Below are positions 60,738 to 64,000 of a DNA stretch of 64,000 bases, piece by piece (the first letter of the stretch is position 1; each line of letters starts with the position of its first letter). The DNA comes from an uncultured Christensenella sp. GTDB taxonomy: Bacteria > Bacillota > Clostridia > Christensenellales > UBA3700. Where the stretch lies: contig CAJUBA010000007.1 in NCBI GenBank assembly GCA_910584635.1, forward strand, positions 1-64,000, in the 5' to 3' direction. The position numbers and the translations under genes were made by a program. Under the pieces are notes generated by a model. It searched no databases. It had not been told where the DNA came from and saw only the letters and a program-made list of their open reading frames with translations.

Positions 60738-60881
60738 GGTCAGGAAAGGTGTACTTTTCCTGACCGCGAGATATTGCCAAATGATTTTCATTATTGTATA
60801 CTTATAGTGAAAAATTGCTCGATTTTTGAGCAATTTATAAGAAAATCTATTAGTCAGGAAAAGTACACTTTTTTTGGAATT
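60738..60881 (-). promoter_or_regulatory. Putative invertible promoter (phase switch) of giant surface gene 2
   Basis: Seen: AAAGGTGTACTTTTCCTGAC at about 60744-60763 is the reverse complement (19/20) of 60853-60872. They bracket ~89 bp holding a plus-strand promoter, TTGCCA (60774-60779), 17 bp, TATACT (60797-60802), pointing away from the gene. A stem AAATTGCTC/GAGCAATTT (60812-60836) follows it. The left repeat is half of a 28-bp palindrome ending 21 bp before the ATG, exactly as at giant gene 1. No plus-strand gene lies downstream. Inference: an invertible promoter in the OFF orientation. Confidence 0.6.
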
Positions 60882-60924
60882 GTGTAAATTTTTTAATAAA
60901 AATAGAATAGATTGACTAAAATGT

Positions 60925-61013
60925 AAAGGTTAACGTTTGCGAAAAAGATTTCTCATCAGTTGCGTTAATGAATAAGAGTCTTCTTTCGAAGACTCTTATT
61001 CAGTTTAACCTTT
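60925..61013. repeat. Nested inverted repeat with a 14-bp perfect central stem
   Basis: Inner stem GAATAAGAGTCTTC-TTTC-GAAGACTCTTATTC (60970-61001), with outer complementary arms AAAGGTTAAC (60925-60934) and GTTTAACCTTT (61003-61013). Possibly a terminator for transcription leaving the giant gene 2 switch or entering from the AEC side, or a small palindromic element. Positions 61014-61217 show no supportable gene. Confidence 0.5.
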
Positions 61014-61217
61014 AGAGGTGGGTTAAACTATGGATATATTAAATTGTCTTTTTGTAAAAATGCCTTTCAACATTTTTTACAGTTAGTATTATACAATGTA
61101 CTTAGAATAATATCAACCGTTTTCGACAACATTTTCAAATTTTCGAAATTATTTTTTTCATGCTGATTTGTTACAGATGCAGTTGCTAAAATTATCGACT
61201 CTGAACTGTCCGACAGC

Positions 61218-62162
61218 CTAAATCAACAGCGCCATAAGCGGCAGAGTCGCAATAGACGTCATTGTTCCCAAAAGCGCCATATTTGCCGCAACGTCCTGCC
61301 CCTCGCCCAATATTTCCGCATAATTCTGTACTACGGCGGCGACAGGACAAGCGCACATTATGAACATACAACTTTTGAGTTCTGCGTCTACTCTAAGCAA
61401 CGTCAATATTGCAAGAACAAACAACGGAAATATCAACTGATTTATCGCAACGGCAAAATATTGCATCCAATTTGTAAACAAATCTTTGAATTTTACAGTA
61501 GCAAGTCGCATACCCATAACTATCATACAAAGAGGCGTAGTCATTTTGCCGAGTATGGAAATCATATTTTCTATTTGTCCGAGCAATTCCCCGTTTTCAA
61601 ATCCGATCTTAAAGCCGGTAAAGAAAAACGGCAAAGAAATAGCGATTGAAATTGTGGCGGGATTTATCAATATTTTTTTTACGCTAATATACTTTCTATC
61701 GCGAGTAATTATCGCAGATACCAAAGTCCATCCCAAAAGGCTCATCGAAAGAAAATACATCATAGAATACGCCGCCACGTTAGGCGAATTGGGGAATATG
61801 GCTTCCAAAAGCGGTACGCCTAAAAACGAACAGTTGGAAAGCGTCGTCGCAACGGTAGTGATTCGGTACTTAATATCGTCTTGTTTCTTTCTGAATATAA
61901 GATAGAATATACCTATAAATATCAACTGAACGGCAGTTATAATAGCCAAGAATATAAGTAAATTTATTCCGAGTTGCTTTGTAAAATCCGCTTTATTAAA
62001 AGAATACAGCGTAAGAGCGGGTTGACATACAAACATTAACAGTTTAGAAAAAGCCGAAATACTGTCCGTTTTTACAAACTTCGTCTTTATCAAAATAAAA
62101 CCGGGAACGGCGTAAGCCAACATTATCCCCACCATTATCAATGTCGTTTTGAATTCTTGCAT
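61218..62162 (-). CDS. AEC-family (auxin efflux carrier-like) transporter
   Basis: Inner-membrane transporter of the AEC/BART fold; bacterial members move malate, malonate or other organic acids. The substrate here is unknown. Seen: 314 residues, about ten hydrophobic helices, GFILIKTKFVKTDSISAFSKLLMFVCQPALTLYSF, LSNCSFLGVPLLEAIFP, TPLCMIVMGMRLA and a C-terminal CACPVAAVVQNYAEILG. Its own promoter lies just upstream. Confidence 0.9.
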   Translation of the reverse strand: MQEFKTTLIMVGIMLAYAVPGFILIKTKFVKTDSISAFSKLLMFVCQPALTLYSFNKADFTKQLGINLLIFLAIITAVQLIFIGIFYLIFRKKQDDIKYRITTVATTLSNCSFLGVPLLEAIFPNSPNVAAYSMMYFLSMSLLGWTLVSAIITRDRKYISVKKILINPATISIAISLPFFFTGFKIGFENGELLGQIENMISILGKMTTPLCMIVMGMRLATVKFKDLFTNWMQYFAVAINQLIFPLFVLAILTLLRVDAELKSCMFIMCACPVAAVVQNYAEILGEGQDVAANMALLGTMTSIATLPLMALLI

Positions 62163-62179
62163 TATTTTCTCCGATTTAG

Positions 62180-62207
62180 ATTATACAACTTCTATCTTAA
62201 ATGTCAA
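62180..62207 (-). promoter_or_regulatory. Promoter of the AEC transporter gene
   Basis: Minus strand: TTGACA (62202-62207), 16-bp spacer, TATAAT (62180-62185), with CGGAGAA as ribosome site. Confidence 0.75.
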
Positions 62208-62226
62208 CTGTATAACGCTCATGCGC

Positions 62227-62544
62227 TCATAAATCTTTCATTTGTTTCATTATTTCCATAATAAGATATTTCTGCGCGTTTGTAAGATTGTCGTATCTCG
62301 CTATCAATTCATCGTGTTCATCGCTAAGCGCCGAACCGTGCATATCCTCGTTAATACCCAAAATGAAATCCGCCGACACCATATAAAATTTGCTCAAAGC
62401 AATTATTCCCTCGCATGTAGGTTTTGCGGTTCCCATCTCCCACTGACACACCGTCGCCTGTCCTACCCCGAGTTTGCTTGCCAATTCGCTTTGACTTAAT
62501 TTGCTAGTTTTTCTCAATGTTTTTAGTATATCTTTTACTTCCAT
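62227..62544 (-). CDS. XRE-family transcriptional regulator
   Basis: Cro/C1-type DNA-binding protein, 105 residues: LRKTSKLSQSELASKLGVGQATVCQWEMGTAKPTCEGIIAL forms the helix-turn-helix, and an acidic C-terminal tail (SDEHDELIARYDNLTNAQKYLI) resembles those of clostridial regulators of this class. A palindrome-like ATAAAAGCGAT...ATCGTTTTTAT at about 62574-62611 may be its operator. It lies between the AEC gene and spo0A and could influence either. Confidence 0.9.
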   Translation of the reverse strand: MEVKDILKTLRKTSKLSQSELASKLGVGQATVCQWEMGTAKPTCEGIIALSKFYMVSADFILGINEDMHGSALSDEHDELIARYDNLTNAQKYLIMEIMKQMKDL

Positions 62545-62626
62545 ATCGCAAGTATATCACAACTTAAAAAATTATAAAAGCGATTTTATTTATAAATTTT
62601 ATCGTTTTTATGATAATTTTCGCACA

Positions 62627-62693
62627 TTTATCGAAAATAACGTATTTTTCGACTGTCCGTTACATTGAAAGAAATATTGCGACATAATAAAAT
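62627..62693 (+). promoter_or_regulatory. spo0A promoter with 0A-box-like motifs
   Basis: TTGAAA (62665-62670), 17-bp spacer, TAAAAT (62688-62693). Upstream are TTTATCGAAAA (62627-62637) and, on the other strand, CAGTCGAAAAA (about 62645-62655), each one or two mismatches from the 0A box TTTGTCGAAAA. Autoregulation by Spo0A is plausible. Confidence 0.45.
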
Positions 62694-62726
62694 GTAGATA
62701 AGTAAATAAATTTGTGGAGGAACAAT

Positions 62727-63515
62727 ATGAAAAAGATTAAACTCATGGTCATCGACGACAACGAAGAGTTTATCGCCAATGTCAAAGAAAGTTATTTCGG
62801 CGACGAAGAAGTAGAAGTTATCGGAAGCGCGCAAGACGGTTTGGACGCTATACATAAAATCGAAACCTTTAATCCCGACGTGGTAATTCTCGACCTGATT
62901 ATGCCCGAAGTCGACGGATTCGGCGTGCTTGCTAATATAGATTACAGCAAAATGACGAAGAAACCCAACTTTATAATCGCGTCGCAACTTATAGGAGAAA
63001 ACTTTATAAATAAAGCGATTACTCTCGGAGCAAGTTATTATCTCGTCAAGCCGGTAAATATGCAGATGCTCAAAGACAGAGTTAAAGAATTCGGAGGTCT
63101 TCCCGTAGTAAACAAACCTACGGAACTCGACGACCGTCTTATACAGCAAGCGGTAAAACGTTCCCAACGCAATCTTGACGAAAAACTTGCCAATATATTT
63201 ATTTCCGTCGGTATCCCCGCTCATATCAAAGGATACCAGTTTTTAAGAGAAGCGATAAAAATGGCTATTGACAGTCCGGAAATCATAAACAGCATTACCA
63301 AAAAACTCTATCCGTCGATAGCGGACAAGTTTGCCACTTCCCCCTCCAAAGTCGAAAGAGCCATACGCCACGCAATAGAAGTCGCATGGAACAGAGGTAA
63401 GATTGAAAACATAAACAATATTTTCGGAATAAAAATTTACACTGCCAACGATAAACCCACAAACGGAGAATTCATCGCCCTTCTCGCAGATAAAATGATT
63501 ATGGAAGGCGCTTAA
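62727..63515 (+). CDS. spo0A: Stage 0 sporulation protein A, master response regulator
   Basis: Phosphorylation-activated regulator of entry into sporulation. Seen: receiver domain (DDNEEF acidic pocket, phosphoacceptor Asp in VVILDLIMPEVDGF, conserved Lys in YYLVKPVN) and the Spo0A-specific C-terminal domain (ISVGIPAHIKGYQFLREAIKMAI, PSKVERAIRHAIEVAWNRG). The start is set at MKKIKL (262 aa), 7 nt after GTGGAGG. spoIVB, its usual upstream neighbour, is absent. With whiA it indicates a spore-forming ancestry. Confidence 0.97.
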   Translation: MKKIKLMVIDDNEEFIANVKESYFGDEEVEVIGSAQDGLDAIHKIETFNPDVVILDLIMPEVDGFGVLANIDYSKMTKKPNFIIASQLIGENFINKAITLGASYYLVKPVNMQMLKDRVKEFGGLPVVNKPTELDDRLIQQAVKRSQRNLDEKLANIFISVGIPAHIKGYQFLREAIKMAIDSPEIINSITKKLYPSIADKFATSPSKVERAIRHAIEVAWNRGKIENINNIFGIKIYTANDKPTNGEFIALLADKMIMEGA

Positions 63516-63550
63516 ACTACTAAGTCTTTTACAACCCCAATACACCCTGA

Positions 63551-63584
63551 AAATCGGCAGATTCCGCAAGGAATTTGTCGATTT
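63551..63584. terminator. Imperfect terminator after spo0A
   Basis: AAATCG-N4-ATTCC-GCAA-GGAAT-N4-CGATTT hairpin about 35 nt past the stop. The rest of 63516-63760 is AT-rich with no gene. Confidence 0.45.
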
Positions 63585-63764
63585 ACGTTACGCCTTTATT
63601 TATCTGTACTTATTATATATTATACTATTAAAATTCCTTATTTTTTCGTCTGCTGAAAAACGCCTATAAGATATTAAAAAAATACAAATACCGCGCTATA
63701 TCCGACAAATTTTCTTTACCGTTTTTTTACTTAAAATTTTTTTAATTTTTTTTCGTTAAAAGTG

Positions 63765-63793
63765 TTTACAAATCTTCTTTTTATGCATATAAT
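63765..63793 (+). promoter_or_regulatory. Promoter of the zinc-ribbon gene
   Basis: TTTACA (63765-63770), 17-bp spacer, TATAAT (63788-63793), then GGAGGG and an ATG at 63840. Confidence 0.75.
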
Positions 63794-63839
63794 ACTAAAC
63801 ATTGAATATATACATTTTCTGATGCTTATGGAGGGATAT

Positions 63840-64000
63840 ATGGGAAAATATGTTAAGTGTCCGAGATGCGAACTCAACTGGATTCTCGAAGAGAACGAAT
63901 ATTGCGACGTATGTAAGGCTGAACTCGGTGTCGAAGGCTTTACTTTACTCGAAGATGAAGACGAGGAAATGCTCTGCCCCGTATGCGGCGTAAATTATAT
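63840..64000 (+). CDS. Zinc-ribbon protein, N-terminal part (runs off the window)
   Basis: Not named with confidence. The visible 53 codons begin MGKYVKCPRCELNWILEENEYCDVCKAELG, a Cys4 zinc ribbon, then an acidic linker (LLEDEDEEM) and the start of a second ribbon (CPVCG). Similar double-ribbon openings occur in clostridial proteins of unknown role. TATGGAGGGA is the ribosome site. The 3' end is outside. Confidence 0.7.
   Translation, partial: MGKYVKCPRCELNWILEENEYCDVCKAELGVEGFTLLEDEDEEMLCPVCGVNY

Noticed and set aside
60717..60833. N-terminal 39-residue extension of giant protein 2
   Set aside because: It would translate the palindrome and the switch segment; the downstream ATG aligns with giant protein 1 and has the same GGGGT ribosome site.
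61030..61086. 18-codon ORF starting MDILNCLF with GAGGTGGG upstream
   Set aside because: Tempting because it starts MDI like the giant proteins, but it is too short, is on the other strand and has no other support.

Overview
The window reads as low-GC, endospore-lineage Bacillota (Clostridia). Supporting genes are spo0A, whiA, a glgC/glgD pair, the zinc forms of S14 and adenylate kinase, and a KOW protein between map and infA. Large DUF6273-like surface proteins and many short palindromic repeats suggest an uncultured gut clostridium, possibly near Christensenellales. The genus cannot be read from this sequence.

Layout. (1) 1-7.8 kb: a minus-strand housekeeping run, murB, PHP phosphatase, whiA, dnaE, pfkA. 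(2) 7.9-9.6 kb: two plus-strand genes of unknown function, one secreted and one membrane-anchored. (3) 9.6-20.1 kb: a minus-strand glycogen cluster, glgB-glgC-glgD-glgA, glgP and a GH13 amylase, with a cre-like operator and a good promoter in front of glgB. (4) 20.3-25.7 kb: a MATE exporter, a decayed aminoglycoside phosphotransferase, a NimA-like flavoprotein, an acyltransferase plus MGDG-synthase-type glycosyltransferase, and a divergent TetR regulator. (5) 26.2-31.1 kb: giant surface protein 1, bounded by repeats. (6) 31.8-47.6 kb: the complete S10-spc-alpha ribosomal cluster, rpsJ through rplQ, with secY, adk, map, infA and rpoA. (7) 47.9-55 kb: accessory genes, namely a SLOG-like protein, two XRE regulators, an AAA/DUF4143 ATPase, DUF1858, a YdjG/YdjI-like envelope pair and an M1 peptidase lipoprotein. 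(8) 55.2-60.7 kb: giant surface protein 2, related to the first. (9) 61.2-64 kb: an AEC transporter, an XRE regulator, spo0A and the start of a zinc-ribbon gene.

The strongest unusual signal is upstream of both giant surface genes and, by homology, of a third that should lie just off the left edge. About 20-bp inverted repeats (core AAAAGTGTACTTTTCCTGAC) bracket about 90 bp. That segment carries a well-spaced sigma-A-type promoter pointing away from the gene, with no plus-strand gene of its own to serve. This is the architecture of a phase-variable invertible promoter, here in the OFF orientation. A separate 27-bp inverted repeat (26/27) brackets a perfect consensus promoter, pointing into the gene, ahead of the AAA/DUF4143 ATPase. 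No site-specific recombinase is encoded in the window.

The two giant proteins share nearly identical membrane and C-terminal domains but have divergent ectodomains, and both are followed by the same hairpin element. Together with the switches, this suggests a family of phase-variable surface proteins. No rRNA, tRNA or CRISPR array was seen.
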